Source: Ceratopteris richardii (Eukaryota; Streptophyta; Polypodiopsida; Polypodiales; Pteridaceae). From it: a stretch of 64,000 nucleotides of DNA. Position 1 is the stretch's first letter, and the number at the start of each line of letters is the position of its first letter. The position numbers and the translations under genes are program-made. The DNA lies in the NCBI GenBank assembly GCA_020310875.1, contig CM035438.1, forward strand, positions 96,150,159 to 96,214,158, read 5' to 3'. The notes under the pieces were generated by a model. It was not told where the DNA came from, ran no database searches, and saw only the letters and a program-made list of their open reading frames with translations. This document shows positions 32,655 to 44,810 of this stretch, in pieces.

Positions 32655-34056
32655 AAGGGTCTTGTTTTAACTTGTTTTGTATGCACGTACACCCTCAACC
32701 ATAAATCTTTATCAAATCTTGCCAATGAGTTATTTTAACTTTGCCCTCTCAACCAAGTTGAACTTGGAAGGGTAGAAATTACAAATCAACTCATCACTAT
32801 CTCATCATTTTTAAGTCATTCAACATCACGAAGAGAAGAGAGGAAGAATCTCTTGAACAATAATTTTTTGCCATCACCCATTAGGCAAGAAAGAGAGGAT
32901 CTCTCTGACATTGTGCTCCTTGTTTCTAGGTTTCTCTTTCATATTGACGTCAGGAAATCTTTGTGAGCCATAACTATGTAGCCTTCAGGTGGTAGTCTTT
33001 CGGTGCAATTTTAATATAATAATTTGATAGAAGGATGTGTTTTGTTTTTCTTTTTTTTCCTTCTTTTCTTTTTGGGGGGGGAAGCAACAACCCAAAGTTG
33101 AGTACTGAGCATCATCTAGAGAAGCATATAACAATTTGAAACTATAAGTGCTTACAAGATGTCCAAAATCAGTAGTTTGAGGTACAAAAACTACAATGGT
33201 TTTGACAACAATAAATGAAGCAAACGCGAAATAACATATAGTAAATGCTTAATGAACTAAGAACTATATAAGCCCAAACCCAATATGCCGAGTGAAATTC
33301 TTGGTTGGATCGTTTTCAAGTCCTCATGATTTGCAATAATTGGCACCATCTTGGTCAATCAGAGATCAAATCTTCATCTGCTCGACTTCAAATTCGTCCT
33401 ATTACTCGAGCAAGAGCTAATCGTTTCCAAACACGATGAGGCAAGATAGGATAAGTAGATCAAATCTTTGATGTTGATACATAGATTTTAGAAGCATGTG
33501 GGTCAATGAATGATTTGAACAAATCTCATTTCCTTTCGGTTAACCACATACTTCTTCTTGTTCTTGCACTTGCCATCCAGCGATGGAAGCTTTGGTTGAC
33601 TCACTTGTAGTAGGAATGTACTCTAGCTTGAGACGTATGTGTCGAAGATCATCGAGGGCATCCTTTAGCAAAAGTTCCACATCATCAGTCTAATGATGAC
33701 TGATTTGGAAGCCCTACATACTCAATAACTTGCTCAATCCATCTCCCTTAGTGTATTCTCCTTGTATTTTTTGTTTCGTGCTCAACATTGATGAAACCAA
33801 CCATAATCTCAATATTTTTGGTAAATCTTCATGATGATCACTCAATTCGAATTCTGGGGATCACAAAAACTTGAGCATGCTTTCACTTTAGAATATTTTA
33901 AGGTGTTTAATCAAGGTGTAGCTTGAATATTATTAGGTCATTCTGAAAATAATTCTTTTAAGAAATTGGTCATTTGAGAGCATCTTTATCATTGTCAAGT
34001 ATTAAAATATTAAAAATTTTATATATTAAAATAGAATTCATCAAATGTCATCACGT
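32566..34056. repeat. Repeat P, full copy (partner 49226-50697)
   Basis: This matches 49226-50697 over about 1.45 kb at high identity with small indels. Its last 45 bp also match the start of the window. There are no coding domains. Because it runs without a break into the Copia LTR-like segment that follows, it may be the outer part of a long LTR or an older repeat into which the Copia end was joined. Confidence 0.8.
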
Positions 34057-34695
34057 CTCTCAGACACATGGCTTCCTACGTGGCACTCATGCAGTGCATG
34101 TATTTTGTATAAAAGAGAGAGAGCTCAAGAAGATTTGGACAACCATTTTGAGGGACTCGGATACTACTCACTTCTAAAAGGGTGAACACCTTGGTTATCT
34201 TGGATGTCATCAAGAGTAGATTGAGGAGATGGACTGAAGATATGGCATTGAAAACAGAATTTCGATCTCCATGTATGAAGTGGAGTGATGGGAAAGTATT
34301 ACTATTTAATTAAATCAACTATATTAAATGTAGATAGAAAAAAAGAGAGAGGATCTCGTTCTCAAAAAATTATGAGACTTTAAAGATAATATTAATTAAA
34401 TAACACAAAAAAAAAACATTAAGGAATAAACGAAAAGGTAGAGAGAGAATGGGTTACTCTAACACAATGGAAGTGCTACCATGGAGAAGATCTGCCTCAT
34501 AAATGTCAATTCATGGAGACATGAGGATGGTATGACGACCATGAATGAGAGGAATGCATCAATGTGAGAGTGAGGAGCTTGATAACATGCACACACATAC
34601 ACACACACAAGGTAGAACAAAGAGTTTTCACAACTGAATCTTATATTATCAACTCAAGTTACAAGTATGCTCTTACAAAGCTCAATTCTCTAACA
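34057..34695 (-). repeat. Copia 3' LTR-like segment (copy 2)
   Basis: This is the partner of 13736-14378. In element sense it begins TGTTAGAG right after a GAAGGTGGGT purine tract at 34696-34705. It shows the uninterrupted version of the Gypsy insertion site at its left edge. The outer end is not defined. Confidence 0.6.
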
Positions 34696-34778
34696 ACCCA
34701 CCTTCAAAAAGATGTCTCTAGCTCTTTTTATAGTTTTTGACTAGCTTTGGCCTAGTTCAAACCTAGTGTCTGACCTAG

Positions 34779-35593
34779 TTAAAGGTATAGGTTCCTAGGC
34801 TTATTTGAAGGCCCAAATGAGCTCCAAAAAATGTGAAAAATCATACGTTGGCTCTCCTTGTACTCATCAAGCTCGAAAACTCCTTTTCTTGCACAAAATG
34901 AGTTTGAATATATCAAAAATGGATATAATGCTTTAGTAAGTAAATATGCACATGGCAAATGACTTGATACATATGCTAATTGAATGTCTTTACTTCGCAG
35001 TATCTCTCTAACATAATGATAATGCACTTCAATGTGCTTAGTCCTTACATGGTACACAAGATTAGTGGCCAAATGAAGGGAGCTGGTATTAACTCCAAAT
35101 ATGGTTGGAGTGTAGGAATGTATCTCCAAATCTACATACAATTCCTTAAGCCACATAGCTTTCTGAGTTGCATTAGCCAAACCTCTATGCTCTGCTTCTG
35201 TGGAAGATAAAGCCATAGTTGGTTGCTTCTTGCATGACCATGATATGAGCTTTGAACCTGCAAAAGATAGGTACCCTGAAGTGCTCCTCTTTTCATCCTT
35301 GGAGCCAACCCAATCTCCATCAAAATATAACTTTATATCTTTGTTTGAAGTGAAGGGATAGAATAACCCCTCATTCATTGCACCCTTTAGGTATTTAAAC
35401 ACCCTCTTTGCAGCTTCCATGTGTGGCTTCCTTGGTACATGCATGAATTGGATCAGTGTACTCACAACATAAGCAACATCCACTCTTGTCAAAGTAGCAT
35501 AATAAGACTACACACAAGTTGTTGATACCCTATAATATCATGAAGTGGTTCACCTTCATGTGAGCTTAGCTTATGATTGATCTCAAGCCTTTT
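34779..35593 (-). pseudogene. Copia RNase H remnant (copy 2)
   Basis: The minus-strand reading runs from NHKLSSHEGEP through a frameshift near 35490 into TRVDVAYVVSTLIQFMHVPR. RNase H follows, with LYFDGDWVGS, STSGYLSFAG, MALSSTEAEHRG and RTKHIEVHYHYVRE. This is the second half of Copia pol, with the TEAE and D-D carboxylates still visible. Its N-terminal side is cut at 35593, where Gypsy sequence starts. The strand and order match the LTR-like segment at 34057-34695. Confidence 0.9.
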
Positions 35594-36930
35594 AGCATAT
35601 GCATTATCTTTTTCATCATCTTGACTAATGGCCCATCCGATATGAATTGGACTTTTATCCACAATTACTACTATGGAATTTACATAAGAATAATTTGGTT
35701 TCCTCAAAACTAGGGCACTTGAGTATCTTTTTAAGTTGTTGCATAGCTCTCGAGTGTTTAACTTGCCACTCAAACTTCTGGTTCTTTCATAATAATTGGT
35801 AAAGTTGTCCAGCTATATGTGCATAATAAGGGATACAGAAATGGTAAAACAAGCAAGCACCAAGAACCGATGTACCTCATATGGAATTTCATAAACATCA
35901 CCCATCCTTTGAATAGCATCTACTTTTGAAAGTGATGGTTTCCTTCCTTATGACCCACACATGTGGCCTACCGCCAATATCTCTTATTTCCCAAATACAA
36001 ATTTTTGCCCTAATGAAGTTAGACGCACTTCCTCTTGTCTATATAAAACCTTCTCACGATCCTTGGTATGATTAGGGACAAATCTTTGATATGTACTTGA
36101 GTCAAATGATATATCATTTTCTTCCTCTAAGCATCCCTTTAAACGTATAAGATCTAGATATGGCATAGTAATGTGAGGAATGAAATATTTCAATACTTTA
36201 TACATATCATTGATCATATGGGCTACTGAGTTTGTTACACCTAATGATAATGTACACTTCCTTAAAAGCCCAACTGGACTTCACATGGTAGTAATGTCTC
36301 TCCCATCAATAGCTAATTGTAATTGATCATAGCCCCAGTATAGATCTTCCATAGGGTAAATCGCCCAGCCAACGAACAATGCTATAAATTCATCAATAGT
36401 AGGCCCAAATCCTACATTTCTTAAAGTCACTTTATTTACAGGTTGAAGATCCTGTCTAAATCTTACATATCCATTTTTCTTAGGCATTGTGAACCATCTA
36501 TTTGAGTATGGGGCACCAGAAGGTTCAACAATATCCATTGCATTCTACTAATTTAACAATTCAAAAAATTATTGTACTCGTGATCTAGGAATACGAATTG
36601 GTCGAGGAATACATCATTCGTATTCCTTTCTACAAATTGTCACCCAAGAAGTTTCAAAGTCACATCGCCCACACATTATATCATCTTTAGACCTATTAAC
36701 CGACCATCATGACATTAGACTTGCCAACTCCTTACAATGAAACATAGGCCTTAGTTGAGGAAACAATGGACTATGTTGAAACACCTTACAAGGAACTTTT
36801 GCACTCAGCATATGAGTCCATGAGATTCTCATATTTGCCACGAAACAAAATGCAGTCTTGTGGGCATGTATGCATAAGTTCATAGTCTAGGCAAAAGCTT
36901 GATAACATTCTCTAAGACTCAGCATGTGAC
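35594..36930 (-). pseudogene. Gypsy RT remnant, related to the intact element
   Basis: On the minus strand it reads PRPIRIPRSRV, then GAPYSNRWFTMPKKNGYVRF, QPVNKVTLRNVGFGP, and then HITMPYLDLIRLKG, which corresponds to the FIDDVPIKG box with the catalytic DD changed to LD. The start of RNase H (HIGWAISQDDEK) follows, up to 35594. It is clearly the same lineage as 4924-8538 but diverged, with several stops. Upstream homology fades near 36930. Confidence 0.88.
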
Positions 36931-39094
36931 TTAGGCATTACATTATCTTCAAGCAAAATGATACTTAACAAAGTTAATAATGCATCTACACTGGTATTGC
37001 TCCAACCAAAAGGAGTATGTATGTTCGAAACCCCAAGCAAGGCACGAAGCTTTCCTACCTTGGCTCCATTCTTTAAAGAGGTTATTTCAACAACTCTTTC
37101 AATCTATTTGTTACAACATCTGATTCCTTGCATAACGTACATTAGAATTGGATATCTCATCAGTATCAACATTTTATATCAAGGCATCAAACATTTCAGC
37201 TATAGCTTCATTCGATAGTAAAGAAAACCAAAAACCTAATAAAAAATGTAAATCAAATAAAATCCTAAAACCTGGCTAAAAACCTAAAAGCAAGAAAACA
37301 AAACTAAGACGTGACAAAAAACCTAAAACCTTTTGAAAAAAACTAACACCTAAAACAAACCTTAAAGTTAAAAAGGAAAACCTAAAACATGAAACTTGAC
37401 AAGAAACCTAAAACCTAAAAGATACCTTAAACCTATAAGGAAATCCAGAAGCTAAACAAAAATAACCTAAGGTCTAAGAAAGAAAATGATAAAGGCTAAA
37501 AAGAAATCATTAAACCTAATAATAAAACTAAAGCATAATAAAAAACTCTTGAAAAAAATCCTAACTTATTATTATTTATGTATCTATGTAAATATTAATT
37601 TTAATTCCTCATGGATAAAGAGTACGCCTAATGCCTCAATGTTATGTTAATCATCATCACGGATAAAAGTGTTCAGCACTACCTGAGTGGGGTCTCAAAC
37701 ATCACATTTGCTACTAAATTCTGCATCTTTGGCCTCAATTTGATGCCACACATTGAATTCAAGGATGAAATTCAAAAATTACATATATATTTAATATAAA
37801 GATGAAAATGCATGTACCCAATCCCTAAAAATAATAAAACAATTGTTTGAAGGCTTCGATTAACATCTCTAGATATTCTTCTCAAGGATTTTCCCATGGA
37901 AAACAAGCAAAGTTTTGCATCATTACATGTTAAAATTTCATATAGATTTTATGGCTAAAAGAAACACATATTAGTAAGTTTTTTGGCGCTTTTGATATGG
38001 ATAAACTAACGTCTTGTTCCCAGCAACATGTCTTAGCTTTTTGTTCATTGTTTGTGTATTTCAATATTTACAATATTCTTCGCTCTCTAACCCTCTTCTT
38101 GCTTATTTTGTCATAATATCCAATTGTCGAAAATTCTTTAACACTTACGAAGTACTCATTTGTTGTGGCGTGATATTTCTCTTTGCCTTATATAGAGAGA
38201 AATTTTAATTAGGTAACTATTTAAAAACAAAAATAATCATGAAACTAACTCAAAGAAAACATACTAAGTTTAGCCTTCCACTTCATGACATTTGAATTTG
38301 AGTGCCATAGACACTCCATAACACTATTTCTTGATGTTGAACATAATTTTCTTCTTGAGAGGTGCTCTTCTCAATTCAAAAGAGTCCACCATTTTTCGGA
38401 GCTTGAAAATTAAAATGGACCTAACCATTTTGAGTCCATACATGATGGTTGCAATAAGTGATCTATCACTTTTGGAACCAATGTGCTCAACTCAGCAGCA
38501 TCATCAAAAATAATATCATAGAACAAAGTTCCTAGATATCTTGAAGCATTTCAAAGCATTCTTTGAAGGCTTCCATTGACAATATCTCTAGATTTTCTTC
38601 TTAAGGATTTTTCCACGGAAAGCTAGCAACTTTCTGCACCATTGAATGTCAAGTTTTCATATAGATTTTATGGCTAAAAGAAACATACAGAATGGTAGTG
38701 TATATTGAACTGCAAGAAAAACAATTAGACCATACATTTAAGTGCTCAATTGTTCTATTATATGACCATCAATAAGAGAATTTTTTGATAAGTAAAAGTA
38801 CCTATTGGTGTTAGTATCCAATGGCCTCTAGATATATGACAGAGAAACGAGTGAGAAAATCTTCAACTCGACATTATCAAGATGAATAATCACAACACAA
38901 AATGCCTCTTATGTATTAATTCATAGCTTTGCCTTTGTTTAATGTTAGAAGAAAACTTCTCACTAAGTAAAGAATGAAACAATCAAGTATATACCATGTA
39001 TCTACAGGAGACAAAATATATTCAGGAAACAGTTGACACAAGATCATGATCAGTTGCATTATTAAAGGAGGCTAAAGATTAGGATTAACTCCAA
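36931..39094. other. AT-rich region without genes
   Basis: Positions 37225-37560 are A-rich with a recurring AAACCTAAAA theme. A 130-bp segment at 37849-37978 is repeated at 38559-38690 (AAGGCTTC.ATT..ATCTCTAGAT through TATGGCTAAAAGAAACA) at roughly 85 percent identity. The short ORFs have no recognisable domain. Confidence 0.5.
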
Positions 39095-39319
39095 GAACAA
39101 AAAGTATATATGCCCTTAATGCCCTTGAATCAACAAGAGAAATGGACTATGTATCTCTAGAACAAGTATAGTTATTATGTTGATTGCTAAAGATAGCATG
39201 AAAAAATGATGAGCATACTTCCTTGAGCACCTTAACCTGTTATAGTAAAATCAATGGAAGTTGCATTGGCGTGGCATACTTACAATGTATGTGAGGATGG
39301 CATAATGGAACAAAGTGCC
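39095..39319. repeat. 220-bp repeat (partner 44223-44441)
   Basis: AACAAAAAGTATATATGCCC through ATAATGGAACAAAGT is almost identical to 44223-44441. The two copies diverge sharply after AAAGT, which marks a rearrangement breakpoint. Confidence 0.9.
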
Positions 39320-39453
39320 ATTTATCCCTTGTGCTCAATCCAATGAATGTCAAGATTCATCTCCATCCACCTTCCACAAAGAAACAATGGCTATCAAAAC
39401 CTAATCTGCCACAATAATAGAACAAATGTTTTCTTGGAATTATATATATATTT

Positions 39454-39979
<526 letters not shown>

Positions 39980-39983
39980 AAAT

Positions 39984-40589
39984 AGAAACTGAGATGTATC
40001 TGAAGCCCTAAAAACTAGATAAGTGAGATGAATCTCCTCAAGATGGTGGGAAAACTCAATGACTTTCGCATGACAAAGTGCATTGCCTCCCCAAGAGACC
40101 AATTCGACTGTGTAGCTTTGTACAAAGGGAATTGAAAGGAGGGAGAGGTCGAGGGGGGGGGAGGGGGGAGGAGGGAGGGGCAAGGAGAAGGGGGCAGGGG
40201 TAGCTGGAAGGGGGGCGGGAGGGGGGGGGGCTTTTTATATCCTTCAAGGAAGGGGTGTGCAGTGGCATTACAAGAGTACCCTCGAGATGGATGTTCAGCA
40301 AACCAACTTTTTGGACGTTATGATTTCATAGAGTAATTACAGAATCCTTCCAACAATTCGCATTGACCGAAAAAATAAAGAAACTCTTCTCCTTAGCTCA
40401 CTCATTATGAAAGTTAACACTATCAACTGTGCAGTCCGCATAATCCGAGGAATAAATCTTAGGAATACGTTCAAGTTCTCACACAAAAGGTTTTGTACAA
40501 CAATACTAATGATCAATTTGACTGCAATTCCAGGCGTAGGTAATTTTTTGAATTTAGCATCAATAAGCAAACGTTGTTATAACAAACCA

Positions 40590-40590
<1 letters not shown>
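39984..40590 (-). pseudogene. Degraded LINE-leader fragment with G-rich tract
   Basis: Positions 39984-40135 match 44930-45075 and 46842-46985, a piece of the LINE endonuclease region. Positions 40137-40230 are almost pure purine with G runs up to 9. Positions 40230-40480 match 48711-48910. The pieces are joined as if the LINE module between them had been deleted. Confidence 0.7.
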
Positions 40591-40649
<59 letters not shown>

Positions 40650-40653
40650 ATAT

Positions 40654-40689
<36 letters not shown>

Positions 40690-40714
40690 GTTTCTATCTA
40701 TCTATTTATCTATA

Positions 40715-40769
<55 letters not shown>

Positions 40770-40781
40770 GTTTCTATCTAT

Positions 40782-40874
<93 letters not shown>

Positions 40875-40904
40875 CATCTATCTATCTCTCTATCTATCTA
40901 TCTC

Positions 40905-40937
<33 letters not shown>

Positions 40938-40972
40938 TTGTCTGTCTGTGTGTCTATCTATCTCTCTGTCCC

Positions 40973-41058
<86 letters not shown>

Positions 41059-41128
41059 CATCTATCTATCCATCTATCTCTCTACCTATCTATCTATCTA
41101 TCAATCTATCTATCCATCTATCTCTCTC

Positions 41129-41161
<33 letters not shown>

Positions 41162-41276
41162 GTATCTATTTGTATGTCTATCTATATATCTATCTCTCCG
41201 TCTATCTATCTATCTGTCTGTCTATCTATATGTCTATCTATTTGTCTATCTATCTATCTATCTATCTATTTTTCTT

Positions 41277-41337
<61 letters not shown>

Positions 41338-41372
41338 TTAGCTTTCTAGCTATCTATCTATCTATTTAGCTT

Positions 41373-41404
<32 letters not shown>

Positions 41405-41426
41405 GCTATCTATCTATCTATCTATG

Positions 41427-41470
<44 letters not shown>

Positions 41471-41576
41471 GATCTATCTATCTATCTATTTAGCTTTCTA
41501 TCTATCTATCTATCTATTTAGCTTTCTATCTATCTATCTATTTAGCTTTCTATTTATCTATCTATCTAAATAGCTT

Positions 41577-41617
<41 letters not shown>
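40591..41617. repeat. 1-kb (TATC)n/(TGTC)n array
   Basis: About 1.03 kb of TATC tetranucleotides (GATA on the other strand) with scattered variants, including a TGTC (GACA) block near 40910-40950. From about 41340 a higher-order unit containing TTTAGCTTTC recurs at least five times. Confidence 0.97.
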
Positions 41618-41634
41618 TTCGAAATTTTTTTTTT

Positions 41635-41893
41635 ACATTCCAGAGCGTCGCATATGCGACGCTCTGCAGTTTGCCATCATCGTTAAGTGCGTCGCTAACC
41701 TGCGACGCTACTAGCGACGCTTCCGGTTTAGCGTCGCTTATGCGACGCTATCGTCGTTTATGCGATGAGGCTCGGCAAAAAAAAAATCCGAAATTTTTAC
41801 CGTCGCTTATGCGACAGTTTTGTCGCATAAGCGACGGTTTTCGTTTTTTTCCTGATTCGGGGGCGTCGCTACGCCCCCCTTTTTCTTGTAGTG
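41635..41893. mobile_element. CACTA transposon end with palindromic subterminal repeats
   Basis: The right edge reads TTTTTCTTGTAGTG, the reverse complement of the CACTACAAGAAA terminus of plant CACTA (En/Spm) elements. Inside are a perfect 26-bp palindrome at 41641-41666, GCGTCGC/GCGACGC hairpins at about 41680-41750, a perfect 18-bp-stem hairpin at 41799-41838 and a GGGGGCGT/ACGCCCCC hairpin near 41860. Such subterminal repeats bind the transposase in En/Spm. The opposite end is not in the window; the interior side runs into the TATC array, so this is a solo end. No transposase is present. Confidence 0.8.
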
Positions 41894-42586
41894 TGCCCAT
41901 GGCATTTCTCTCAAGCCAACATCGTCAGTCTAGATGTTTGCCATCGTAGTATAGAAGGAAGTATGCATAGAATGCATTAGCACAACTTTTTCAACGCATC
42001 GTCTTGTAATCCATAGTCACTTTGCATGAAAAGAGCCCGGGAAAATCCATCATAGACATAATCATATACACAATTACAAATGAACTCCTCTTGCAGAAGA
42101 AAAACAAACCAATAATCCAATCAAAAGTGATTCACATTTATTACGCTCCTCTTATCAACAATGTCAATGGCAAGGAAATAAATCTTCCTCCATTGTTACG
42201 CTTGTGTCATATCTATTTTATTAAAAGAGAAACCCAAAAGAGAGTGCACGTTTCCCTTTTTAATCAAAAGACAAATTGTTTGTAGTAGTAGAAAACAAAC
42301 TGATTTCAAGTTCTTCCACACCACTTTCATACACCAAATGTGATAGAGTATACCTTTAAAACTATAATGCTCAGACAATATATTCTTTACTTTTTTGAAA
42401 ATGAAACTGTTCAGAATGAAACCAAAGCAAGAAAACCAGTTCACTTTCGTACTATACGTAACTTTACCAAAACAACAAAGTATTATATGAAGGAAATTCT
42501 GAATTTAAATAACATTCAAAACTACAAAATTATAACAACTATTTCTTCTCAAGCTAGTTACCTAGTTTGCCTAGACACACTTACTA

Positions 42587-43294
42587 TTATTCTAAAGTTT
42601 TCTTCTTTTTCTTCTCAATTTTGTCCCTCTTCACATTCACTGCAATAGAAATCAATCTCTTTATAGTTTTTAGCTCTCTTCCGAAACTACATTCATGAAT
42701 TGCTTTTTCAATGTCTAATAGAACTTTTGCTTCAGTCTGCAAGTTGAACTTGATCGTGTCTTCAAAGAGGTGGGCAGCAACTCTGTTTTGAGATCGCCTA
42801 AGCTTATGAAGCTTTGGCATTAGTGTCTCCCAGTCCAATTTCTGATATGCTTTGTACTCCTTATTAAAACTTTGTTGAATTCATTATAAAAGTTTCTTTC
42901 GAGCACCTGCATTTGCCATCTCAAGTACACTGTTGTATTCAATTCCATTCTTTTTTCTTCGTGTCATCCTTGGAACAACATTTTTATAATACTTTTGAAA
43001 CCTTTTATGTAACTTCCCCAATTTATCTACTTCTCTCTTTAGAATCTTACGAATATCATCCTCTACATCAGCAACTAGGGATAATATACAAAACACTCGA
43101 TTTGTTGAGTAAGTTTCATAAATGCTGCGTGCTTTCTCTTTTTCTAATAAAGAATTTACCTCTTGCTTCATGACGTCAGCACCATGAATTTTATAGTGCT
43201 TTAACTCTAAATTTAGTGTTGTCTGAGTCAAGCTAAATTTCTCCATGAGAAAAAAAAAACCATCGATGCAATCGTTTTGATCCCAATAGCTCAT
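42587..43294 (-). pseudogene. Broken coiled-coil-like ORF (copy 2), unknown
   Basis: The minus-strand reading MSYWDQNDCIDGFFFLMEKF leads into the block shared with copy 1 (SLVADVEDDIRKILKREVDK, then EYNSVLEMANAGARKKLL). Two adjacent stops near 42884 break it. It resumes with QQSFNKEYKAYQKLDWETLM and runs openly through FGRELKTIKRLISIAVNVKR to a lysine run and a stop at 42587. The copy-1 frameshift near 16280 is absent here, so the two copies decayed separately. The family is unrecognised, and the Lys/Glu pattern suggests helical coiled coil. Confidence 0.5.
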
Positions 43295-43301
43295 ATCAAG
43301 T

Positions 43302-43620
43302 TCACATGTCTTTCATAATAAATAGGTGATGGTGAACGGGTTCACACATGATGTTATATCTCATTGGCATTGGAAGGAGGTGTGAAAGCAATGGCATAAA
43401 ATCATCCCTATACAATTCCATAACTGATTGCTTGAAGTCTATTTTCAATGTATCCAATCTTTGGAAATTTGCACAGAAATTTCGCCAACATTTTTTTTTT
43501 CTTTTATCCCAAGCTTCGCCTCTCAAAGAAACTACGCGACCTTTTGTGAAGCCCCAGGGGAAGTCATTGTTAAAGCCTGTTTTTGCATGACTAGATGCCA
43601 ACATGAATAATCTGTTTGTA
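43302..43620 (-). pseudogene. Possible exon upstream of the coiled-coil ORF, unknown
   Basis: An open minus-strand frame follows the AT tract. It includes [20 protein letters not shown] and DFKQSVMELYRDDFMPLLSH, and ends in stops just before the coiled-coil ORF. The non-repetitive part looks protein-like in composition, but I cannot name it and it is only partly matched in copy 1 (about 18990-19080). Confidence 0.3.
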
Positions 43621-43642
43621 AAGATAAAAAGATTGTGATATG

Positions 43643-43743
<101 letters not shown>

Positions 43744-44222
43744 ATTGCGATATTGATATTTTTAGGGGTACATAAGTAAAACCTATCATGGTGCACATTG
43801 AGACACAGGCTTCTTAGAAGAATTGAGTATGTCATAGCAATAAGAGGCTGATTCATCGTTTGTTTTGCTATTGATGAATAAGAAAAATGCTTCAAATGTT
43901 TTGACTTCGAGAGAGATGGATCTTGCAGGTTGAACTAAATGCAACCCTAGGCAGTTTAGAGACAGATCTCACGAATATAATAAAAGTTGCCTCACAGTCT
44001 CATAATGAATGATTTGACATACAGATGTGCCCTGATCCATTTGCAAAGATTCTGAGCATCGATGTTCTCAGAAACATAGAATTTGCATGTTAGTGTAGTG
44101 ATAGAAGATTCTTATGATAGAAGAACATCAACATTGTGTGAACTTTGTGTTACTGTAGTGGCATGTAGTGGCAAGCAGCACTGATAATGGAGGTTAAGAG
44201 TGTTGCTGCGGAACAATGCGGA

Positions 44223-44441
44223 ACAAAAAGTATATATGCCTTGAATGCCCTTGAATCAACAAGAGAAATGGACTATGTATCTCGAGAACAAGTATAGTTA
44301 TTATGTTGATTGCTAATGATAGCATGAAAAAATGATGAGCATACTTCCTTGAGCACCTTAGCCTGTTATAGTAAAATCAATGGAAGTTGCATTGGCGTGG
44401 CATACTTACAATGTATGTGAGGATGGCATAATGGAACAAAG
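44223..44441. repeat. 220-bp repeat (partner 39095-39319)
   Basis: This is nearly identical to 39095-39319. It ends exactly where LINE-derived sequence begins. Confidence 0.9.
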
Positions 44442-44444
44442 TTC

Positions 44445-44810
44445 TGAAGCATAGACTCGCCAGGCCAACATGGAAAAGCTCCTATCAAAGGCAAGCCTTG
44501 TATTGTAGAAATTGAGCCCCATCAAATCCCTGATCATTCCATGAGATATCCCTCATGGCGAGTCTATAGAATATCTATAGACTCGCCAGGCCAACATGGA
44601 AAAGCTCCTATCAAAGGCAAGCCTTGTATTGTAGAAATTGAGCCCCATCAAATCCCTGATCATTCCATGAGATATCCCTCATGGAGAAGAGGCAAACCAA
44701 GATGTTGTAGCAAAAATGAAGTGAGCCATCTTTGAGGTTCATTTGGATGGCGAATTATCTGAGTCCAAACGTCCTCGTAAGGAGGTAAACTGCTCTCGCA
44801 AAACCTTACA
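44445..44810 (-). pseudogene. LINE endonuclease start, locally duplicated
   Basis: This matches 22808-23050 (the ISWNVKG region) on the minus strand. The segment TAGACTCGCCAGGCCAACAT through GAGATATCCCTCATGG is present twice in tandem, at about 44451-44567 and 44577-44683. Confidence 0.75.

Noticed and set aside
37225..37560. Interstitial telomere repeat
   Set aside because: No exact CCCTAAA tandem units; only an A-rich degenerate theme.
40407..41369. 320-codon plus-strand ORF of Ser-Ile-Tyr-Leu repeats
   Set aside because: It is the TATC tetranucleotide array, open in all three frames because the unit contains no stop.
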